Below are positions 54,780 through 61,935 of a stretch of DNA of 61,935 nt, piece after piece (positions within the stretch are counted from its first letter, which is position 1; every line of letters starts with the position of its first letter). The position numbers were made by a program, and so were the translations under genes. The stretch lies in assembly GCA_021732845.1 (NCBI GenBank), contig JAKFUF010000140.1:1-61935 (forward strand), in the 5' to 3' direction. The notes below the pieces were generated by a model. It saw only the letters and a program-made list of their open reading frames with translations, searched no databases and was not told where the DNA came from. Origin of the DNA: Planctomycetaceae bacterium. Its GTDB lineage: Bacteria; Planctomycetota; Planctomycetia; Planctomycetales; Planctomycetaceae.

Positions 54780-56972
54780 CTAAATCAATCCGACGACCTT
54801 CCGCGCAATCCAGAACAGACCGAGCAACGTGACGAGCAACGCCATGGTAACCGGATGTGACCATAATTGCAGCCTCCTCATGGCTGGAGGCTGTTCCGGC
54901 AGGTCCGCCAGTGACTGCAGGACCTGCTCCAGCCGGCCGGGTTCAATCACCTGCCCATGCGTCACGCGGGCGATCTCCGCCAATACTTCCGGTCGGGCCG
55001 CGCGCCCGATTTGTTCGACCTCGGCCCCCTGGACAAAAATCGCCGCATTGAGCGACCCACCGGTCTGCTGGCAGGCGAGTGCCAGCTCGTGCTTGCCGTT
55101 CTCGGCGGGAGTGAACTGCGCGGTGAATTCGCCCCATTCTTCGCCGGTGGAACGAAATCTCACCGACTGCACCTTGCCCGAGGGGGCGACGATCCTCGCC
55201 AGCACATCCCCCGCTGACAGCGGCTCGCCGCTTCGCTCCATGACATTGGCCTTCAGCTCAATGGTCTGGCGAATTTGCGGTTGTTCCGGCGAATAATACA
55301 GCCGCATGGTTTCGCCTTTGGCCATGTTCCGCTGATAGGCCATCCAGCGCACCACCTGTCCCCAGAAGCGGTAGTGATACTTGTCTTCGACCCCCTTGCG
55401 CCACCGCCAGGCACCATCCGTCCCCATGTACAGGACCTTGCCGGCCCCAAACGTCCGGGCCGCCAGCAAGGGCATCCGTCCATGTTCGTTCGACATGTCC
55501 TGATGCACCGCCAGGACTTCACTGCCGGCCTTGGCCCGCGTGACCGCTGCACACCACTGGAAACCGGGCAGATTTTCCCACACGTCCAAGTTGTCTTCCT
55601 GCGTGTCCGCCAGCCGGGTGAGCAGGCTGCGCCGGCCTGTTTCGGTCAATTCGAACTGGCACGGAGAGCGCGAGCCCCAGCCGCCCGGCTGGGCGGCATC
55701 AAGCAGGACGGGATAGAGTTCGGTCAGTTCCGTCTCCAACAGAGAGAGCTGCTTGCCCTGCCAGCCCGGCATAAACACCAGCCCGCTGGCTTGATGCTCG
55801 ACCAGCCCTTTCAGCAGACGGCAATCTTCAGCGGTCAACTGGCCGCTCTCCACGCCCACGTCGCCGAGGAACACGACATCATACTTCCCCAGTTCGTCCA
55901 AGCCGCCGGGAAACTGCTTGATGTAGTCCTTGTTGCCGCTGCCGCTCTTGCTGAGGCCCGGATGATAGAGCAGGCAGGACAGGTTCACCCCCGGATCGCG
56001 CGACAGTGCGTTGCGCAGATACCGGTACTCCCAGCGCGGAATCGACTCCACGATCAACACGCGGAGCTTTTCCTGGCGAATGGCAATGGGGGCGGTCAGT
56101 TTGTTGTTCTCGGCCAGCAGTTCGTCCGGTTGCTTCGGGAATTCCAGCGAGAGGGTGTAGTCGCTGAGTTCCTTGGGTTTCCACATCAGCCAGTCGCTGG
56201 TGCGGCCCATGGCGGCCACGCGCACCTCCTTGGTCACCGTCTCACCATCGGAGGCCTTCAGCGTGACGGGCAGGGTGATTTCGCGCGGCAGGGTGCTTTC
56301 AATGGTGAATGGAATCCGCACCGACTTGCCAACCAGGCCGAAGGTCGGAGCGTCGAAGCTCAGCAGCTCCAGGTCGGGCAGCCGCACGGCACTGCCCGCG
56401 GGAACGACATACACCGGAATCCCCTTCAGCCGTAACGCGGTCGCGGCCTCGACCGGCGGCTTGCCTTCGTTCCAGTCCCCGTCGGAGGCAAAAACGATGG
56501 CCTTCAGGTTTCGAAATTGTTGCTGGGCCTGGGCGAGCGGGGCGTGCAAATCGCTCCCCGTCGCCTCCTTCCCGCCCGAAAACGCCTGGATGACGACATC
56601 ATGCTTGCCCTCCAGCGGAGCCCAGAATTTCGCGTCATTCAAGGGGGCGATGGACTGCTTTCGTGTGCTCCGCACCGAGCTTCCATTCTCGGCGACATCC
56701 TGCGTGGACATGCTTTTCGAAGCATCGGTCAGCACGGCGATGGTCGGCTTCTCTTTCGGGCGAAATTCCTCGATCCATTCCGGCTGGTTAAAGAGCAGGA
56801 CGGTCAACACGACAATCGACAGTCTCAGCAATTCCAGGCAGCCAAAGTCCCGCCGATACCCCGTGCGCCGCCACGCCAGCACGCAGAGCAGAGCCGTTGC
56901 CCCCACGACAATCACCGATGCGGTGAGCGACCAGAAGGTGAACAGGAAGGTCAGTGAGCGGACCGTATTCAA
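54780..56972 (-). CDS. Membrane protein with vWA-like and glutamine-amidotransferase-like domains
   Basis: A 730-residue protein. Two N-terminal helices precede a von Willebrand A-like domain whose MIDAS reads DASKS. A later section (LRVLIVESIPRWEYRYLRNAL through LVFMPGWQGKQ) resembles the class I glutamine-amidotransferase-like fold found in these operons. A C-terminal helix anchors it (VTMALLVTLLGLFWIA). The start is a TTG in a TTGA overlap with the upstream stop; no ATG or GTG gives a sensible membrane N-terminus there. No catalytic Cys triad is evident. Confidence 0.75.
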   Translation of the reverse strand: MNTVRSLTFLFTFWSLTASVIVVGATALLCVLAWRRTGYRRDFGCLELLRLSIVVLTVLLFNQPEWIEEFRPKEKPTIAVLTDASKSMSTQDVAENGSSVRSTRKQSIAPLNDAKFWAPLEGKHDVVIQAFSGGKEATGSDLHAPLAQAQQQFRNLKAIVFASDGDWNEGKPPVEAATALRLKGIPVYVVPAGSAVRLPDLELLSFDAPTFGLVGKSVRIPFTIESTLPREITLPVTLKASDGETVTKEVRVAAMGRTSDWLMWKPKELSDYTLSLEFPKQPDELLAENNKLTAPIAIRQEKLRVLIVESIPRWEYRYLRNALSRDPGVNLSCLLYHPGLSKSGSGNKDYIKQFPGGLDELGKYDVVFLGDVGVESGQLTAEDCRLLKGLVEHQASGLVFMPGWQGKQLSLLETELTELYPVLLDAAQPGGWGSRSPCQFELTETGRRSLLTRLADTQEDNLDVWENLPGFQWCAAVTRAKAGSEVLAVHQDMSNEHGRMPLLAARTFGAGKVLYMGTDGAWRWRKGVEDKYHYRFWGQVVRWMAYQRNMAKGETMRLYYSPEQPQIRQTIELKANVMERSGEPLSAGDVLARIVAPSGKVQSVRFRSTGEEWGEFTAQFTPAENGKHELALACQQTGGSLNAAIFVQGAEVEQIGRAARPEVLAEIARVTHGQVIEPGRLEQVLQSLADLPEQPPAMRRLQLWSHPVTMALLVTLLGLFWIARKVVGLI

Positions 56973-58942
56973 AGGGCGGTCTCCCTGGCAGCCACGGCCT
57001 TGGGGAAGCACAGCGCCGCTTCCAGCACGAGGGAGACCAGCATCACCGCCAGAAACATCCGCCAGATTTCCTGAATCAGCGCGGAAGCGTTGCCCGCACG
57101 GTCGTCGACGCGGGTGAAATCCAGGCCGCGAAACAGTTCGTTGACGGTGGCGTCGGAAAGCTGCTTCTCTTCATCCTCGGCAGCCGGCCGGTTGACGACC
57201 CGCAGCCGGTCTTCCTCGGTGTAGACGCCCGCATGACAGTGGGCTTCGGTCGACAGCCCGTCTTCAGTCCCGCTGAGCCGTTTCCACTGGCCCAAGGCTT
57301 CACCGGCGGCATTTCCTGCTTCCAGCCAGCGCGTTTTCCCCAGGACTGCCGAGCCCGCTGCGGCAGCCCGCTGAATGAGCGCATACAACACTATGCCATT
57401 GCTGGCGAGCGTGGAATCCTGGGCCGCGGGGGTCGTTGAGCAGAAGTAAACGCCGCCGCGGTCGGTCTGCGCTCTGCCCAGCAGCGGCGCGCCGCTGCTC
57501 AGCGTCGCCAGGGAGGTCGATTCCCCCTTCAGCCGACAGTGACGATGAATTTGGAGCTGTCCCACGGGCAACGCCGCTCCGCTTTGAGTGCGGGCCAGCA
57601 GGTCCGCGTCGCCGCGCCACGACTCGACCGCCGCTGCCCCATCGGTCCACCCGTCCCAGCTTTGGCCGCAAAATTCGCCCCCGCTCGGCTCTCGCGGAGG
57701 AAACAGCACGATCTGACCGCCTTGGTCAACGAACGTCTGAAGCTGTTGGGCGATGGAGCCCCGAGGCAGCGGAGTCTGCCAGAGCACAAGCGAAATCTTG
57801 TCCCACTCCGTTGCCGCGAGTTGCTCGGCAGCGACGAGGTCGGCCGAGCAGGTCACCGCGTCATCGGCCGAAATTCCGGCGGCCAACTGCAGCGGCAGGC
57901 CGGCCTGCGGATCATCGGCGACGATCAGCGTCTTTCGCGGTACTTGCTCGTCGAACACGAAGAAGAACTCGTTGTCGGCGGGATTGGCATCGGCGGGGAT
58001 CGAAACTCGACCGAAGCCACGCGCTTGCGTGGCTTCAATCGGGATCCGATGATCGCGCAGCTCGGTTTGCCGTCCTGACAGCTCGACATTGATCACCGAG
58101 CGGCTTCCGTCGATCTCAAACTGCAGCGGGATCTGTCGTTTTTCCCCATCCTCGCCGCGCGCCAGCCGCACCGAAATCATCAGCTCTGGACCCGCCTTGC
58201 TCATCTGCCGCCGAGCCGAAGTCACGCGCACCGAGATGTTGCCGGCGCTCGGTGCCGGGTAGGCGAGCAACTGGAGCCGCACCCCCTGCGGCAGTTCCAA
58301 AAAGGCATCGCGCAGCGCGCTCCACCGGCTGTTGTCAGGCAACCAGTCGTTGGCCCTCAGGTCCGAGCAGATCCAGATTTCGGTCCGTCCGGTGCGCTGT
58401 GATTTGATGTAGTCGTAGGCCGCCTGCAGCATGAGCGGCAAATCGGCCGGGGCACTCGCCGGGCCAGCGGTGGCTGAACTCGCCAGTGCCTTGGGCGATT
58501 CGAATTCCCGCGCCTGGCGCGACGCGCTGTCAATCAGCACATAGCGATTGGAACTCAGCGTTTGGAGAATCTGCACGAGTTGCTGACGGCCAGTTTCCAG
58601 CTTGGACTCACCGCTGCCGGGAGCCCGTCCCTGCATGCTGGGCGAGCGGTCGAGCAGGATGATCGTGGTGTCGGCCTGGCCGCCGGAGACCAGTCCCAGC
58701 CAGCCGCTCGCCAGGGGACGGCTGACGGCCACAATGAGACCGGCCACAGCCAGCGTCCGGAACATCAAGATCAGCCACTGCCGCAGCCGCGAATAGCCCC
58801 GCGCCATCCGCTGGGCCGCCAGCAGAAACATCATCGCCGCCCACTGAATCGTCTGAAACCTGCGCTGATTGATCAAATGGATGATGATCGGCAGCGTCAA
58901 CAGCGGCAGTGCGGCAAGCAGCCAGGGCTGAAGGAAAGTCAT
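56969..58942 (-). CDS. BatA-like protein with vWA domain
   Basis: A 657-residue protein. It begins with the BatA N-terminal signature (FLQPWLLAALPLLTLPIIIHLINQ, about 3-27) and a second helix near 60-80. A vWA domain with DRSPSMQG as MIDAS follows. The remainder is an extracytoplasmic beta-rich region (IVADDPQAGLPLQLAAG...) ending in a helix (IWRMFLAVMLVSLVLEAAL). ATGA overlap with the DUF58 gene. Confidence 0.85.
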   Translation of the reverse strand: MTFLQPWLLAALPLLTLPIIIHLINQRRFQTIQWAAMMFLLAAQRMARGYSRLRQWLILMFRTLAVAGLIVAVSRPLASGWLGLVSGGQADTTIILLDRSPSMQGRAPGSGESKLETGRQQLVQILQTLSSNRYVLIDSASRQAREFESPKALASSATAGPASAPADLPLMLQAAYDYIKSQRTGRTEIWICSDLRANDWLPDNSRWSALRDAFLELPQGVRLQLLAYPAPSAGNISVRVTSARRQMSKAGPELMISVRLARGEDGEKRQIPLQFEIDGSRSVINVELSGRQTELRDHRIPIEATQARGFGRVSIPADANPADNEFFFVFDEQVPRKTLIVADDPQAGLPLQLAAGISADDAVTCSADLVAAEQLAATEWDKISLVLWQTPLPRGSIAQQLQTFVDQGGQIVLFPPREPSGGEFCGQSWDGWTDGAAAVESWRGDADLLARTQSGAALPVGQLQIHRHCRLKGESTSLATLSSGAPLLGRAQTDRGGVYFCSTTPAAQDSTLASNGIVLYALIQRAAAAGSAVLGKTRWLEAGNAAGEALGQWKRLSGTEDGLSTEAHCHAGVYTEEDRLRVVNRPAAEDEEKQLSDATVNELFRGLDFTRVDDRAGNASALIQEIWRMFLAVMLVSLVLEAALCFPKAVAARETAL

Positions 58943-59850
58943 CGCACCCCCTTCGCCTGAGCGCGGCTTGTGAGAAAGCGGACCAGCACCTTCTCATAGT
59001 CTTCGTCGATCAGCACGCGGTGATAGTCGATGGCCGATTCCAACACCACTTGCTTCAGCCCGGCCAGATACTGCTCGAGGGCGGCGTGATAGCGGCGGGC
59101 GATGTCGCTCGGTTCGGCAAAAATCGCCGGTCCGCCTTCCATGTCGAGAAACCGCATCGGGCGGCGGAAGTTGAACTCGATCTCCTGCGGGTCGAGCAGG
59201 TGAAACACCGCCACATCATGCTTGCGGAACCGCAGGTGTTGAAAGCAATGGCCGAGCGTCGCGGGCTCGACAAACAGGTCGGAGATGACCACGATCAGTG
59301 CCCGCTGCTGGTTGGTTTCAGCCAGCTCATGCAGCGTGCGGGCCAGTTGGGTTTCGCCCTGTGGCTTCGCCTGCTCCAGCAGGTCGAACACGAGCCGCAA
59401 ATGCGCGGCACTGCGCCGGGGCGGCACATTCTGCACCAGCCCACCCGCCACACACGCCAGGCCAACCGCGTCTCCCTGCTGGCTGGCCAGGAATCCGAGC
59501 GTCGCGCCAAGACGGCGGGCATATTCCAGCTTGTTCACGCCCTTGGAACCAAAGCCCATTGAGCCACTGGTGTCGATCACCAGGCAGCACCGCAGGTTGG
59601 TGTCGGCCTCGAATTCCTTGATGTAGAAGCGATCGGAGCGCCCATAGGCCCGCCAGTCGAGCCGCCGCAGATCGTCGCCGGGCACGTATTTGCGATACTC
59701 GGCGAACTCAATGCTTGAGCCACGATGTGGACTGGAATGCCGGCCGGAGACATTGCCCTGCATCGGCCGACGAGACAGCAACGGCAGTCCCGCCAGCCGC
59801 GACAGGACCTGCGTGTTGAGAAAGCTGCGGGTTTGGCGCTCGGTGTTCAT
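58939..59850 (-). CDS. DUF58 protein
   Basis: A 303-residue DUF58 protein. It has the hallmark YVPGDDLRRLDWRAYGRSDRF followed by CLVIDTSGSMGFG, a vWA-type MIDAS, and no membrane segment. DUF58 proteins are encoded beside MoxR ATPases and are thought to be brought into complexes by them. Here it sits between moxR and the BatA-like gene. Confidence 0.92.
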   Translation of the reverse strand: MNTERQTRSFLNTQVLSRLAGLPLLSRRPMQGNVSGRHSSPHRGSSIEFAEYRKYVPGDDLRRLDWRAYGRSDRFYIKEFEADTNLRCCLVIDTSGSMGFGSKGVNKLEYARRLGATLGFLASQQGDAVGLACVAGGLVQNVPPRRSAAHLRLVFDLLEQAKPQGETQLARTLHELAETNQQRALIVVISDLFVEPATLGHCFQHLRFRKHDVAVFHLLDPQEIEFNFRRPMRFLDMEGGPAIFAEPSDIARRYHAALEQYLAGLKQVVLESAIDYHRVLIDEDYEKVLVRFLTSRAQAKGVR

Positions 59851-59916
59851 TGGGAGAAAGCGAGTTCCGTAGGCGTGAAGCTCTCACCGGTGGCTGGCAG
59901 ACTGAGCGGATTGTTC

Positions 59917-60936
59917 CTATTTCTGCTCCAGCGTTTCGCTGATCAGTCGTTTGATGATCTGCCGCGCATCGAGCCCCTCGGCCTGGGCGGCAAACGTCGT
60001 GATCACGCGATGCGTCAGCACTGGCACCGCCACCTCCAGCACATCCTCCAAACGGACCAGGTAGCTGCCGTGCAATGCCGCTCGAGCCTTGGCCCCGAGC
60101 ACCAGGTACTGCACCGCCCGCGGACCCGCGCCCCAGGCGACCAGCGACTTCATCCAGTCGGGTGCCGAGCCCCCCTTCGGCCGGGTCTTGCGCACCAGCC
60201 GTGCCGCGAACTCATAGATGTGATCGGGGACAGGCATCCGACGCACCAGGTGCTGATGCTCGATGATCTGTGCGGCCTGCAAGACGTGGCTCAGCGCCGG
60301 CAGCTCCGCCCCGGTGGTGGTCCGGGCAATCAGGATTTCCTCGGCTTCCGAGGGATAATCCATTTCGATCAGGAACATGAACCTGTCGAGCTGGGCCTCG
60401 GGCAGCGGATAGGTCCCTTCCTGCTCGACGGGATTCTGTGTCGCCAGCACAAAAAACGGCTCTTCGAGCCGAAAAGTCTTGCCGACGGCGGTGACCTTGT
60501 GTTCCTGCATCGCCTCCAGCATCGCCGCCTGTGTTTTGGGCGGGGCACGATTGATTTCATCCGCCAAAACGATGTTGGCAAACACGGGGCCTTTGACGAA
60601 TTCGAATTCGCGCTTGCCGCCGACCCCATCCTGCAGGATGTCGGTGCCGGTGATGTCCATCGGCATCAGATCGGGTGTGAACTGGATCCGGCTGAACTGC
60701 AGCGACATCGTCTCCGCCAGCTTGTTCACCAGCAGCGTCTTCGCCAGGCCGGGCACTCCCATCAGCAGCGCATGTCCGCGGGCGAACATGCACAACGACA
60801 GCCGCTCGATCACATCCTGCTGTCCAACGATGACCTTGCCCAATTCCTTGCGGATCAGGCCATAGACATCGCGCAGCCGGTCAATGGCGGCAACATCGTC
60901 GTCACGCAGTTCCGGAGCAGATATCGGTGCGGCCAT
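59917..60936 (-). CDS. moxR: MoxR-family AAA+ ATPase
   Basis: A 339-residue AAA+ ATPase. It shows Walker A GVPGLAKT, SRIQFTPDLMPMDITGTDIL, Walker B IVLADEINRAPPKTQAAMLEAMQE, and sensor 1 FFVLATQNPVEQEGTYPLPEAQ. The MoxR family acts as a chaperone for vWA-domain proteins, which are encoded by the next genes. It is first in the operon, preceded by a 354-bp divergent gap. Confidence 0.94.
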   Translation of the reverse strand: MAAPISAPELRDDDVAAIDRLRDVYGLIRKELGKVIVGQQDVIERLSLCMFARGHALLMGVPGLAKTLLVNKLAETMSLQFSRIQFTPDLMPMDITGTDILQDGVGGKREFEFVKGPVFANIVLADEINRAPPKTQAAMLEAMQEHKVTAVGKTFRLEEPFFVLATQNPVEQEGTYPLPEAQLDRFMFLIEMDYPSEAEEILIARTTTGAELPALSHVLQAAQIIEHQHLVRRMPVPDHIYEFAARLVRKTRPKGGSAPDWMKSLVAWGAGPRAVQYLVLGAKARAALHGSYLVRLEDVLEVAVPVLTHRVITTFAAQAEGLDARQIIKRLISETLEQK

Positions 60937-61290
60937 TGAAATGCGTTCTCAGTCGAGGGGGCCAACCATTGCCGGGTCCGCATGACAATCCAAGCGCTCG
61001 CCGTGCGTCAACAGTCACTGGGACTGGGTGATTCGGCACAGACTGGCATTCGGCCCATTCCGTGATGCTAACAAAACCGCATCGTGAAAAGGAATCATTG
61101 CGCCAGAATGGTGTGAGATGGTGTGAGATGGCGTGTGTGCCGTTTCTCTGCCGCAGCCGCTCAACAACCAGTCCCCGCGTGACTGCTTTCGTGGAAACTT
61201 GGCATCACCTTGAATTTCTTGGGTAGGTTTTTCCCGCCTCTCCGACTTCCAGATAGTTGAACCACGCAAATCGTTCCCACGGAACCAAGC
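60937..61290. other. Divergent gap between moxR and the sigma factor
   Basis: No gene seen. GTGTGAGATG is repeated twice in tandem at 61111-61130, followed by the partial copy GCGTGTGTGC. The promoter regions of both divergent transcripts must be here; no clear -35/-10 pair stands out. Confidence 0.5.
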
Positions 61291-61797
61291 ATGCCCGTAT
61301 CCAAACCTCCAGACTGGAGCCGCATCGTGCAGCGGCACGCGGAACGGGTCTACCGTATCGCGTTTCGCATCCTTGGTTCAGTCCACGATGCCGAGGATGT
61401 CTCGCAGATCGTCTTCACGGAAGCCGTGAAACTCTACAACTCCGGACCAATCCAAACGTGGACCGGATTGTTCGTGCGTCTGGCAACGGTGCGGGCGATC
61501 GACGTGCTTCGGCAAAAGCGCAGCACGGTCCAGCTCGATGAAAGCGACCGCATCTCGCATATCGGGCCGCCCGAGGAAGCAGTGGGGGCCGAACTGGCTG
61601 TGTGGCTGCGGACAGCCACCAGCAATTTGCCCGAACAGCAGGCCGCCGTTTTCTCGCTCACCTACTTTGAACAACTCGATCGGAACGAAGTCGCCGCGAT
61701 CCTCGGGATGTCCGTCGAAACGGTCTCCACGGCCCTGTCCAAAGCCCGCCAGCGGCTGATGTCACAAATCACCGTCGTCAAAGAAGGACGCACATAA
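61291..61797 (+). CDS. ECF RNA polymerase sigma factor
   Basis: A 168-residue ECF sigma factor. Region 2 is VQRHAERVYRIAFRILGSVH then DAEDVSQIVFTEAV. Region 4 is LPEQQAAVFSLTYFEQLDRNEVAAILGMSVETVSTALSKA (in short pieces), the promoter-recognition helix-turn-helix. The stop TAA shares a base with the next start (TAATG), a layout typical of sigma/anti-sigma pairs. Confidence 0.93.
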   Translation: MPVSKPPDWSRIVQRHAERVYRIAFRILGSVHDAEDVSQIVFTEAVKLYNSGPIQTWTGLFVRLATVRAIDVLRQKRSTVQLDESDRISHIGPPEEAVGAELAVWLRTATSNLPEQQAAVFSLTYFEQLDRNEVAAILGMSVETVSTALSKARQRLMSQITVVKEGRT

Positions 61798-61935
61798 TGT
61801 CGAACCCTCCCCCCCCCCATGATGATGCTCCAGACTTTGAGCCACCCCTCGAAGCCGCAGTCTGGTCGATCCTTCGCGAACCCGTCGACGCGGACGCCAT
61901 TGCCCGAGTTGCCGCCCGGGCCGAAGCCATCTTTC
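61797..61935 (+). CDS. Partial gene, probable anti-sigma factor or regulator
   Basis: The first 46 residues only: MSNPPPPHDDAPDFEPPLEA then WSILREPVDADAIARVAAR. The gene continues beyond the window. It is coupled to the ECF sigma gene by TAATG, so an anti-sigma role is likely by position. No domain is visible in this part. Confidence 0.6.
   Translation, partial: MSNPPPPHDDAPDFEPPLEAAVWSILREPVDADAIARVAARAEAIF

Noticed and set aside
1-61935. Search for CRISPR arrays, tRNA or rRNA genes and prophage genes
   Set aside because: No regular spacer-repeat array, cloverleaf or rRNA stretch, or phage structural gene was recognised on reading both strands.

Overview
The window is high-GC bacterial chromosome that looks planctomycetal. 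It carries five DUF1501 proteins, a DUF1549/DUF1553 protein with a planctomycete-type CxxCH domain, a DUF1559 pseudopilin with a C-terminal H-x9-DG motif, a PelA-type pectate lyase, an Uma2 protein and a MoxR/DUF58/BatA operon. This placement rests on gene content only; there is no rRNA or tRNA to confirm it.

Layout. (1) 218-1943: a DUF1501 protein and a small membrane protein on the plus strand. (2) 2077-20673, minus strand: one very long cobalamin operon. Read in its own direction it has an AdoCbl riboswitch, a DUF1559 pseudopilin, two 40-42 residue single-TM microproteins, cobN with an N-terminal 2Fe-2S ferredoxin domain, a ChlI/ChlD-type chelatase AAA-VWA subunit, cobQ, cobO, cobT, cobS, cobC, cobU, btuF, btuC, btuD, cbiB and cobD. 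Most junctions are 1-4 nt overlaps. It covers cobalt insertion, amidation, adenosylation, nucleotide-loop assembly and corrinoid import. The corrin-ring methylation genes and cobB are not in the window. (3) 20684-21235: a decayed ISNCY-type transposase with its end repeats, touching the 5' edge of the riboswitch. (4) 21276-34581: a HisA/HisF-related TIM barrel, a ModA-like lipoprotein, a DUF1549/1553-lipoprotein-DUF1501 group, Uma2, pectate lyase, a 1.3 kb gene-free stretch with two large inverted repeats, a Cys-rich lipoprotein and another DUF1501. (5) 35115-45479: FtsH, two DUF1501 proteins, a LuxE/PaaK-like adenylating enzyme followed by an Rrf2 regulator, an FHA-GAF-class III cyclase and QueC. 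(6) 45710-60936, minus strand: a nine-gene envelope operon read as moxR, DUF58, BatA-like, vWA/GATase-like, a DUF4175-like giant, two related LTxxQ-type exported proteins, a terpenoid-cyclase-fold protein and a TlpA fusion. (7) 61291 to the end: an ECF sigma factor and the start of its probable anti-sigma partner.

The most unusual features are the pseudopilin and two microproteins placed directly behind a B12 riboswitch ahead of a ferredoxin-fused CobN, and a strongly over-represented octamer, CGTGGCTC, counted by eye 33 times on both strands. All calls come from reading the sequence; no database search was run.
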